IMG/VR virus record: IMGVR_UViG_3300006919_000075
Span: 1-52,768 of that record
Length of the DNA: 52,768 nucleotides
Source: a virus
Direction: 5' to 3' (one strand)
The position numbers were made by a program, and so were the translations under genes. Every line of letters starts with the position of its first letter. The first letter of the stretch is position 1. Of this stretch, positions 6,457-11,732 are shown piece by piece. A model generated the notes under the pieces. It had not been told where the DNA came from and did not search any database. It worked only from the letters and a program-made list of their open reading frames with translations.

Positions 6457-6647
6457 ACGCCACATTATTGCGATCCGGTTATGTCCAGAGCAGTAGCTGT
6501 AGCTGTAGCAGGAGCAGGAGCTGTAGTATGAGCTGGACCTGGAGCAGGAGCTGTATCTGGAGCAGGAGCTGTATCTGGAGCGGGAGCTGGAGCTGGAGCT
6601 GTAGCAGGAGCTGGAGCTGGAGCAGGAGCAGGAGTAGGAGCGTATGA
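6453..6647 (+). CDS. Array 1 unit 6 mini-ORF (64 aa)
   Basis: Its first 39 bases equal those of unit 5. The tail begins SSCSCSRSRSCSMSW and ends RSV, with ATGA coupling to unit 7. Several GGAGC hexamers directly upstream place SD-like GGAG 3 and 9 bases before the ATG, as for most internal units. Confidence 0.4.
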   Translation: MNATLLRSGYVQSSSCSCSRSRSCSMSWTWSRSCIWSRSCIWSGSWSWSCSRSWSWSRSRSRSV

Positions 6648-6850
6648 ACGCCACATTATTGAGAGCCGGTTATGTCCAGAGCGGGAGCAGGAGCTGGAGT
6701 AGGAGCAGGATGGGGCGTAGGAGCTGGAGCTGGGGCAGGAGTAGTAGAAGTAGCAGTAGCAGGAGCAGGGGCGGGAGCTACAGCGGGAGCTGGACCAGGA
6801 GCTGGATCAGGAGCTGTAGCTGGAGCTGTAGCTGGAGTAGGAGCGTATGA
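6644..6850 (+). CDS. Array 1 unit 7 mini-ORF (68 aa)
   Basis: Head MNATLLRAGYVQS, then a tail less regular than the others, with GRMGRRSWSWGRSS and later WTRSWIRS. The array is most degenerate here. It ends RSV and is coupled by ATGA to unit 8. Confidence 0.4.
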   Translation: MNATLLRAGYVQSGSRSWSRSRMGRRSWSWGRSSRSSSSRSRGGSYSGSWTRSWIRSCSWSCSWSRSV

Positions 6851-6969
6851 ACGCAGCCATATTGAGAGTCGGTTATGTCCAGAGCAGATTCAGTAGCTGG
6901 AGCAGTAGCTGTAGCTGTAGCAGGAGCAGGAGCTGTAGTATGAGCTGGACCTGGAGCTGGAGCGAATAG
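6847..6969 (+). CDS. Array 1 unit 8 mini-ORF (40 aa), closing the array
   Basis: Variant head MNAAILRVGYVQS, a short tail with the shared SCSMSWTWSWS block, and a normal TAG stop at 6967-6969 instead of ATGA coupling. The head variant MNAA(I/V)L is the form used throughout most of array 2. Confidence 0.4.
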   Translation: MNAAILRVGYVQSRFSSWSSSCSCSRSRSCSMSWTWSWSE

Positions 6970-7001
6970 GAGCTGATAACCGAAGTCACTATCTAACGAT
7001 T

Positions 7002-7118
7002 ATGCCAAAACCAAACCGAGAAGGAGAGACATACGACGAAGCCGAGGCGCGCAAGGCCAAACGGCGGCGGGTTTGGGCCTACAAGATGATGAAGATTCGA
7101 AAGGAAAATGCGAAATGA
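7002..7118 (+). CDS. Small basic protein (38 aa)
   Basis: A 38-codon ORF, MPKPNREGETYDEAEARKA then a Lys/Arg-rich helix and KMMKIRKENAK. Its TGA overlaps the ATG of the next gene (7115) by four bases, which supports it being translated. It starts 32 bases after array 1 ends. No function is recognised. Confidence 0.5.
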   Translation: MPKPNREGETYDEAEARKAKRRRVWAYKMMKIRKENAK

Positions 7119-7375
7119 GAAGAACTGGCCCCACAGACGAACAGATCATTCAAGCGTTCAAAGGGACCGACTTCGGGCCAGAAATCAACGAGTCTGTGAG
7201 CAATAAAAAGCTCCTGATTGCTGCCGCTCTCTTCAAACGAGTTTGTGATTACGGCGATGGCAGCACTATTACTCGTATTATTGAAGACCTTGGGCTAGTC
7301 AGCGCAAGGAGTGGTTGCCCGTTTATTTTTGCTCTGAGATGGGCGTATCGAATTCTGATTCCACCAAACTATTGA
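7115..7375 (+). CDS. Hypothetical protein (86 aa)
   Basis: Starts at ATG 7115 (MRRTGPTDEQIIQAF), chosen for its ATGA overlap with the upstream 38-aa gene; an earlier in-frame ATG at 7073 lies inside that gene. The 86-aa product looks mostly helical, with an AAALFKRVCDY stretch (about 40-50) and a hydrophobic C-terminus FIFALRWAYRILIPP. A winged-helix or small alpha domain is possible, but it is not recognised. Confidence 0.65.
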   Translation: MRRTGPTDEQIIQAFKGTDFGPEINESVSNKKLLIAAALFKRVCDYGDGSTITRIIEDLGLVSARSGCPFIFALRWAYRILIPPNY

Positions 7376-7376
7376 A

Positions 7377-7670
7377 ATGAGTGAAAAACTAGCCAACTGC
7401 CCCGTCTGTGGTGGGGAATGCTTCAGTCAGGTATATAGAGACTTCGTAGATGTTAAGTGCTACGCAGATGGCTGTCCCTACTCGGTTCAGTCGCCCACCA
7501 AAGCCCAAGCCATCGCCCACCACGAGCGACTAGCGGGTCGGTGTCGGTGGGAATACATAAACGAGCAGAAACAGGCAACGAAAACTAGTTGCGAATCTGC
7601 GGTGAACCTACCGTTCTCAGGGGCGTATTGCCCACACTGCGGCAAACAGATTGAGGTGGTGAAAGAATGA
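7377..7670 (+). CDS. Double zinc-ribbon protein, Lar-like
   Basis: The 97-aa protein begins with CPVCGGECF (residues 8-16). Later come KCYADGCPYSVQSPTKAQAIAHH, the C-x-n-C plus aligned A/H helix of Lar-type restriction-alleviation zinc ribbons, and a final CPHCGK (about 86-91). Phage Lar-like ribbons are often small and their targets unknown; the original Lar relieves type I restriction. The stop overlaps the ATG of the next gene by four bases. Confidence 0.7.
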   Translation: MSEKLANCPVCGGECFSQVYRDFVDVKCYADGCPYSVQSPTKAQAIAHHERLAGRCRWEYINEQKQATKTSCESAVNLPFSGAYCPHCGKQIEVVKE

Positions 7671-7903
7671 GCATCAAAGCCTTTAAAGTGATCTACAGGT
7701 ACAATCGCGGGTTCGATTCAATCGTTCTTACTCACACGCCTGGACGTGCCAAGCATAAGGCTTGGCTAGCCCTTAACGATGTCTGTTGGAGACCCACCTA
7801 CGCAGATTTGACGGTGAGAAGAGCGCCAGAATTCGACAGCTTAGCAAGTAAAATTCAGCCCGATCTTGCGGTTGGTTTGACGTGGGCTCAAGCGAATGAG
7901 TAA
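7667..7903 (+). CDS. Hypothetical protein (78 aa)
   Basis: A 78-aa protein beginning MSIKAFKVIYRYNRG, then SIVLTHTPGRAKHKAWLAL and YADLTVRRAPEFD. It looks like a small alpha-beta fold of the phage family with an xTPGxAKxxA turn, whose function is unknown. It is coupled by ATGA to the zinc-ribbon gene before it and overlaps the next small gene by eight bases. A TTCGATTC sequence inside it resembles a tRNA T-loop by chance. Confidence 0.65.
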   Translation: MSIKAFKVIYRYNRGFDSIVLTHTPGRAKHKAWLALNDVCWRPTYADLTVRRAPEFDSLASKIQPDLAVGLTWAQANE

Positions 7904-8054
7904 ACCTTTGTGCAGGCATTGCAAGGGCTCACGTAGCTACTACAGTTCCGAGCATGATGATTACCGGTGTTGGTATTGTCATAGGCCGATCAGCAAGATT
8001 GTGATTAAGGAGGTGGAGGACCGGAGTCCACGGAGGCTCTGGAGGAAATTTTAA
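7896..8054 (+). CDS. Small zinc-ribbon protein (52 aa)
   Basis: A 52-codon ORF with CRHC at residues 6-9 and CWYC at 25-28, a classic two-knuckle zinc ribbon. A charged C-terminal tail (IVIKEVEDRSPRRLWRKF) follows. It overlaps the upstream gene by eight bases and ends ten bases before array 2 starts. Confidence 0.6.
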   Translation: MSKPLCRHCKGSRSYYSSEHDDYRCWYCHRPISKIVIKEVEDRSPRRLWRKF

Positions 8055-8064
8055 CGTGACTAAT

Positions 8065-8271
8065 ATGAACGCAGCCGTATTGAGAGCCGGATTTAATCGG
8101 AGCGGGGGCCTGGGCAGGAGATGGACCAGGAGCAGAAGCGGAAGCAGGAGCATGAGAATGAGAATGAGCAGGTGCAATAGCTGGTGCAGGAGCAGTAGCA
8201 GGAGCAGTAGCGGGAGCTGGAGCGGGAGCAGTAGCGGGAGCGGGAGCAGTAGCGGGAGCGGGATTAAATGA
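8065..8271 (+). CDS. Array 2 unit 1 mini-ORF (68 aa)
   Basis: Head MNAAVLRAGFNRSGG, then LGRRWTRSRSGSRSMRMRM and an (X-Ser)n tail where X is often Gly. It ends GIK with the TGA overlapping ATG 8268. An in-frame ATG at 8056 is possible but not part of the conserved head. Confidence 0.4.
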   Translation: MNAAVLRAGFNRSGGLGRRWTRSRSGSRSMRMRMSRCNSWCRSSSRSSSGSWSGSSSGSGSSSGSGIK

Positions 8272-8354
8272 ACGCCGCCATATTGAAAGCCGGAATTAAC
8301 CGGAGCTGTAGCTGTAGCTGTAGCTGGAGCAGGATCAGGAGCAGGAGCATATGA
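8268..8354 (+). CDS. Array 2 unit 2 mini-ORF (28 aa)
   Basis: Shortest unit: head MNAAILKAGINR and a 16-residue tail of SCSCSCSW type ending RSI. The stop overlaps ATG 8351. It shows that the head and coupling are kept even when nearly all hexamers are missing. Confidence 0.35.
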   Translation: MNAAILKAGINRSCSCSCSWSRIRSRSI

Positions 8355-8557
8355 ACGCAACTATAATTAGAGCAGGTCATGTCCAGACCGGCAGCAGGAG
8401 CATGAGCGGGAGCAGGATCTGGAGCAGGAGCTGGAGCGGGAGCAGGAGTGGGAGCAGGCGCCGGAGCTGGAGCGGGAGCGATAGCGGGAGATGGGGTGGG
8501 AGCTTTAGTTGGAGCCGGATCGGGTGCTGGACCAGTAGCAGGTGCGGGAGCATATGA
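8351..8557 (+). CDS. Array 2 unit 3 mini-ORF (68 aa)
   Basis: Divergent head MNATIIRAGHVQT, then a Gly/Ser/Arg-rich tail with WGGSFSWSRIG. The hexamers here are the most degenerate of array 2. It ends GSI and couples by ATGA to the next unit. Confidence 0.35.
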   Translation: MNATIIRAGHVQTGSRSMSGSRIWSRSWSGSRSGSRRRSWSGSDSGRWGGSFSWSRIGCWTSSRCGSI

Positions 8558-8790
8558 ACGCAGCCATATCGAGAGCAGGATACGTCCAGAGCTGGAGCTG
8601 TAGCTGTAGCAAGAACTGGAGCTTGATCAGGAGCAGGAGCAGGAGCAGGAGCAGATTCAGTAGCAGGAGCAGGAGCAAAAGCTGGACCAGGAGCTGGAGC
8701 TGTAGCTGTAGCTGTAGCTGTAGCTGTAGCTGGACCTGGAGCAGGAGCATGAGCTGTAGCTGGACCAGGAGCAGGAGCAGGCTAATATGA
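8554..8790 (+). CDS. Array 2 unit 4 mini-ORF (78 aa)
   Basis: Head MNAAISRAGYVQS, then SCSCSKNWSLIRS and a long Arg/Cys/Trp-Ser tail ending RLI. Its stop overlaps the start of unit 5. The codons TAC and GCA in the head differ from the other units at third positions without changing the residue. Confidence 0.4.
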   Translation: MNAAISRAGYVQSWSCSCSKNWSLIRSRSRSRSRFSSRSRSKSWTRSWSCSCSCSCSCSWTWSRSMSCSWTRSRSRLI

Positions 8791-9017
8791 ACGCAGCCGT
8801 ATTGAGAGCCGGATTTAATCGGAGCGGGGGCCTGGGCAGGAGATGGACCAGGAGCAGAAGCGGAAGCAGGAGCATGAGGATGAGAATGAGCAGGTGCAAT
8901 AGCTGGTGCAGGAGCAGTAGCAGGAGTAGGAGCGGGAGTAGGAGCGGGAGCTATAGCTACAGCGGGAGCTGTATCAGGTGCTATAGCAGGAGCAGGAGTA
9001 GGAGTAGGAGCATATGA
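8787..9017 (+). CDS. Array 2 unit 5 mini-ORF (76 aa)
   Basis: Almost a copy of unit 1 of this array over the first about 140 bases. The single difference seen (AGA to AGG in MRMRM) is silent in this frame but changes Ser to Pro on the minus strand. It ends RSI with its stop overlapping ATG 9014 of an ordinary zinc-ribbon gene. Confidence 0.4.
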   Translation: MNAAVLRAGFNRSGGLGRRWTRSRSGSRSMRMRMSRCNSWCRSSSRSRSGSRSGSYSYSGSCIRCYSRSRSRSRSI

Positions 9018-9292
9018 ACCTAGACCCAACGCCAGAACAGATAGCGGAGAACGACCGACAACGCGAGGCAATCTACGCCGAACAAGAAAGCATGAGCACC
9101 AAGACAGACACAAGCGACTATAAACCGTGCCCCTTCTGCGGATCCCAACCGGTAAGGAGAGTGGAAGGAACGCTGTTGTCTGTCTATTGCCCACAGTGCG
9201 TGACGGTTGGATTTCGAAATCACACGGATTTAGGATGTCTAGCTGACAACGAATGGAATACCAGAACAAGAAAGAAGTATGAGAGACTATAA
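9014..9292 (+). CDS. Lar-like zinc-ribbon protein (92 aa)
   Basis: N-terminal acidic helix (PEQIAENDRQREAIYAEQES), then a Lar-type ribbon: CPFCGSQPVRR (about 39-49), VYCPQC (about 57-62) and a closing NEWNTR (about 79-84). This C-P-F-C-G, then C-x2-C, then W-N-x-R layout is that of the Lar restriction-alleviation family. Start 9014 is coupled to the last array unit; an internal ATG (residue 27) before STKTD could serve a shorter form. Role in blocking host restriction is inferred from family only. Confidence 0.75.
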   Translation: MNLDPTPEQIAENDRQREAIYAEQESMSTKTDTSDYKPCPFCGSQPVRRVEGTLLSVYCPQCVTVGFRNHTDLGCLADNEWNTRTRKKYERL

Positions 9293-9494
9293 AGAAGTAG
9301 AGAAGAAGGCCGATAAGGCCGAGACGGAAATCAACGACCGCATCAGAGAGATGCTGTTGGATGTCATGATCGCAATCGAAGAACGCGATGAGATAATTGA
9401 GGATCTTGAACACAAAGTTGAGATCTTGACCGAGGAAAAAGAGGACGCCGAAAACCGGCTGGAAGAGATTAGGGGGAGGAGATCTTACGGATGA
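9279..9494 (+). CDS. Coiled-coil protein (71 aa)
   Basis: A 71-aa, highly charged, Glu/Lys-rich protein with clear heptads from about residue 5 to 65 (DEIIEDLEHKVEILTEEKED), so an extended coiled coil is predicted. It overlaps the zinc-ribbon gene by 14 bases and the peptidase gene by four. Its last codons contain the GGGGGAGGAG purine run that gives the next gene a strong SD. Function unknown. Confidence 0.7.
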   Translation: MRDYKEVEKKADKAETEINDRIREMLLDVMIAIEERDEIIEDLEHKVEILTEEKEDAENRLEEIRGRRSYG

Positions 9495-10342
9495 AAAGAG
9501 GAAAACGAAAATCAACAAGGCGCGTGGCACGCGAGAAACTATTCAACGTCAAGCCGTCACCTGAGCGAGAGCGCGACTGGTCGATTCGGAAGGCGGGATT
9601 CAAAAAGAAACAAGTCGGCGAACTTCCGAGTCGTTACACCGTCTATGGCAATGCTGGATACAGTAGCTGGTTCGCTCGCGAGGTTGAGAGCCAAGGGCAG
9701 ACGGGGTCATGTGTGGGCTTCGCGATGGCATCTGTGTTGCGCTACCATTTAGTGATGAGCGGCAAAGCGACTCGCAGCAAATCATATCACGGTAAGCCGA
9801 GCGAGCAGTGGCTTTGGCAGGCTTCGAAGGAGATGGATCAGTTTACCGCTCATCCTTCGACGATGCTCATGTGGGACGGGACTTATCTGAAAACGGTCTT
9901 GGACGTTGCACGCAAATGGGGTTGCGTCTCTCGTAAAACGCTCCCGTTCGGCGAGCTGATCTATGAGAAAACCGACAAGGTTCTCAAGGCGGCATCTGAT
10001 TGGAAGATCAAAAGCTATCATGCGGTCAGTCCGTGGGTCGAAGGCGAAAGTCAGTTTAATGAGGCGGGTATGAAATGGTGGCTCTTCCACCACGGTCCTG
10101 TCCTCACCAGGCTCAACGTCAATGAGTCGTTCATGAAGGCGAACAAACGCACAGGCGTTCTCGATGACACGAGTAAGAAGACGAGCTACGGGCACGCTGT
10201 TTGCGTTGTCGGCTACTCAGACGATGGCGTTCTGATCAGAAATTCGTGGGGCCGACTCTGGGGCGATCAAGGCCATGTATGGGTATCGTGGCGGTATGCG
10301 CGGCTGTTCCTCACCGAAAGTTACGGAATCACAATGGACTAG
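9491..10342 (+). CDS. Papain-like (C1 family) cysteine peptidase
   Basis: A 283-aa protein with the full papain set: oxyanion Gln68 six residues before catalytic Cys74 (SQGQTGSCVGFA), His235 in YGHAVCVVGY, and Asn251 in IRNSWGRLWG. The GYSDDGVLIRNSWG block is highly typical. There is no signal peptide. The first 45 residues are basic and may be a short propeptide or DNA-binding tail. A strong SD (GGAGGAG) precedes ATG 9491. Phage papain-like enzymes are rare. It could process virion or host proteins, or cut cell-wall peptide bridges, and context does not decide. Confidence 0.88.
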   Translation: MKRGKRKSTRRVAREKLFNVKPSPERERDWSIRKAGFKKKQVGELPSRYTVYGNAGYSSWFAREVESQGQTGSCVGFAMASVLRYHLVMSGKATRSKSYHGKPSEQWLWQASKEMDQFTAHPSTMLMWDGTYLKTVLDVARKWGCVSRKTLPFGELIYEKTDKVLKAASDWKIKSYHAVSPWVEGESQFNEAGMKWWLFHHGPVLTRLNVNESFMKANKRTGVLDDTSKKTSYGHAVCVVGYSDDGVLIRNSWGRLWGDQGHVWVSWRYARLFLTESYGITMD

Positions 10343-10347
10343 GACCT

Positions 10348-10863
10348 ATGAAACGAAAACTCATCGCACTTGTCGGAAAGAAGCAAAGCGGCAAAGACAC
10401 TTTCTTTCGCCTGCTGCACGCCCAATCATCTAGATGCAAACGCTTTGCATTTGCTGATGGAATAAAACTTGATGCCTTGATGCTCGCAGGCGTGGAAGAA
10501 ACTCTCGCGCTACATGGCAAAGAAGCTCTCAGAAAGCTCTATCAAGAAATTGGAACTGTGGCAAAACTCGGTCTCGGTGAGTCTTATTGGACCGATGCTC
10601 TTGTCGAGCAGATCAACCGAGACAACCAATTCAAAATGATCCCGGTGGTGACTGATTGTAGATTCCCTTTCGAGGCAGCTCGCCTTCGCGAAGAGTTTGA
10701 TGCCACGGTCATCAAGATCAATCGCGACACGGGCTTGGTTGACGGCCATGAATCCGAGACTCTTGTCGATGACATCGTCCCCGATCTTGAAATCGACAAT
10801 AACGGTCCCCTAACGGAGTTGAAAAAATACGCGGAAGCCATCGCGCATGATGCAACTCAGTGA
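10348..10863 (+). CDS. Deoxynucleoside monophosphate kinase-like P-loop protein
   Basis: 171 aa from ATG 10348, just after the peptidase stop. The P-loop GKKQSGKDT (residues 10-18) with the KDT ending is typical of phage dNMP kinases and related AAA-like nucleoside kinases. Later IPVVTDCRFPFEAARLRE (about 93-110) matches the TDVRFxNEA stretch of this family, and the C-terminus has the NNGxLxxL pattern. It would phosphorylate dNMPs to feed phage DNA synthesis. Upstream in-frame ATGs lie inside the peptidase gene and are rejected. Confidence 0.85.
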   Translation: MKRKLIALVGKKQSGKDTFFRLLHAQSSRCKRFAFADGIKLDALMLAGVEETLALHGKEALRKLYQEIGTVAKLGLGESYWTDALVEQINRDNQFKMIPVVTDCRFPFEAARLREEFDATVIKINRDTGLVDGHESETLVDDIVPDLEIDNNGPLTELKKYAEAIAHDATQ

Positions 10864-11378
10864 GCTTCTTCCCGATATATCGCCAACGATTTGAAGTCGT
10901 TATGCTTGACGGGTTTCCAGCGTATTTCCCGCTGGGAACCCTTCGAGATTTTAAGCCCCAACAGCCATTATCTTGGCCTTGGCAAGTCTTCAGATTACCC
11001 CCCGGCGTTACATTTCACCCTCGAAAACTTCGCCGCCCTGGCCAGGGAAAAGATCTCAGAATTCATAAGTGCCGGGTCCTACTACACCCAACTTTTATCG
11101 AACCCCGCGAGCTCAGGTTCGTCAGAAGAAAGTGGACGGTTGTGATTGATGGGAGGCAAGTTTATAAATCTTATAGCCTCCTGAAAGCTGTCCGAGAACT
11201 CGTCCTTCGATGGCGACGTCGATATGGATGCGAGGTCGAGTATTCGTATCGAGGATCCGTCCAACAACGCAGGCGAGCCAACAAAGACCTCATCCGACTA
11301 CCTGAAACGCTCAAAAAGCGTAAGCTCCCACGCAGCCACATCCCCAGCATTCGGCTTGTCAATGCCAAACTGCCCTGA
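10860..11378 (+). CDS. Basic hypothetical protein (172 aa)
   Basis: Starts at GTG 10860, overlapping the kinase stop (GTGA). The 172-aa product is strongly basic, with Arg-rich stretches around 55-65, 85-93 and 116-136, and many aromatics at the N-terminus. Nucleic-acid binding is likely from composition alone. Not recognised. It is the last gene before the tail module. Confidence 0.6.
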   Translation: MSFFPIYRQRFEVVMLDGFPAYFPLGTLRDFKPQQPLSWPWQVFRLPPGVTFHPRKLRRPGQGKDLRIHKCRVLLHPTFIEPRELRFVRRKWTVVIDGRQVYKSYSLLKAVRELVLRWRRRYGCEVEYSYRGSVQQRRRANKDLIRLPETLKKRKLPRSHIPSIRLVNAKLP

Positions 11379-11390
11379 TAATCTCAGGAG

Positions 11391-11732
11391 ATGGCAAGTG
11401 CGCTACCAACTCCAGCCGGATGCTGTAACTGCGGCACGCCGCTATCGACATCAACTCTCGATGCGTATATCGAGAGTGCGGTCGACTCGGATCTGATTAA
11501 CCAGGTCGGGATTTTTGCTGTCGATACAGTCTCCGTCCTACGAACAATCGCGACATCGTCTGATAACAAACTCGCCACGGTCTTCGGAGCGACACCGTCG
11601 GATCTCACGCACTGGAGGTGGAACAATTCCGGAACCGGCGCTGATGATGGCCTCACGGTCATCCGACCTGCGGATTATTCGACAGCGGGGGTCTGGGAGA
11701 TTGCCGACGAAACCTCAATTGAAATTCCATGA
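11391..11732 (+). CDS. Putative tail-associated protein (113 aa)
   Basis: The 113-aa protein has an N-terminal CCNCG (about 11-15) and then a fold ending DGLTVIRPADYSTAGVWEI. Such D-D-G-x-x-V-I-x-P and G-x-W motifs are common in phage fibre and appendage domains, where a trimer repeat describes a spatial parameter. It overlaps the long fibre gene by four bases, supporting a role in the same appendage. Confidence 0.6.
   Translation: MASALPTPAGCCNCGTPLSTSTLDAYIESAVDSDLINQVGIFAVDTVSVLRTIATSSDNKLATVFGATPSDLTHWRWNNSGTGADDGLTVIRPADYSTAGVWEIADETSIEIP

Larger units (their letters stand above)
5336..6969 (+). repeat. Hexamer array 1: eight units with conserved heads
   Basis: The region is built almost wholly of G(G/T)AGC(A/T) hexamers, cut into eight units (starts 5336, 5581, 5856, 6077, 6244, 6453, 6644, 6847). 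Each unit begins with a conserved block of about 39 bp starting ATGAACGC. Seven junctions read ATATGA or GTATGA, so the stop of one unit overlaps the start of the next by four bases. Start-to-start distances are 245, 275, 221, 167, 209, 191 and 203, all 5 modulo 6, so length change is by whole hexamers. The minus strand and a second plus frame are largely open too. I know no described element of this kind. Confidence 0.9.
8065..9017 (+). repeat. Hexamer array 2: five units with conserved heads
   Basis: Same construction as array 1: five units starting at 8065, 8268, 8351, 8554 and 8787. Spacings are 203, 83, 203 and 233, plus 227 to the next gene (9014), all 5 modulo 6. Hexamers are more degenerate, with GCGGGA and GTGCA variants. 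All internal junctions couple by overlapping stop and start, and the last unit couples by ATGA directly to an ordinary gene. The first about 140 bp of units 1 and 5 are nearly identical, indicating duplication within the array. Confidence 0.88.

Noticed and set aside
5364-6896. Silk-like Gly-Ala/Val-Ala plus frame in array 1
   Set aside because: Open because of the hexamer, but closed by TGA inside the GTAGTATGAGC block in units 2, 5, 6 and 8 and without conserved starts.
7700-7725. TTCGATTC tRNA T-loop-like sequence
   Set aside because: No matching acceptor stem or anticodon arm nearby and it lies in a coding gene. I saw no tRNA in the window, though a covariance search would be needed to exclude one.
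5336-9017. CRISPR array or diversity-generating retroelement
   Set aside because: No unique spacers between constant repeats, no cas genes, and no reverse transcriptase. Variation is of hexamer type, not adenine-specific substitution.
8505-9530. 341-aa minus-strand frame across array 2 and following genes
   Set aside because: It is antisense to well-supported zinc-ribbon, coiled-coil and array units. Its body is Leu/Gln or Pro/Ala repeat plus the complement of real genes.
10201-10347. N-terminal extension of the dNMP kinase
   Set aside because: It overlaps the catalytic His/Asn region of the peptidase gene. The ATG at 10348 directly precedes the P-loop domain.
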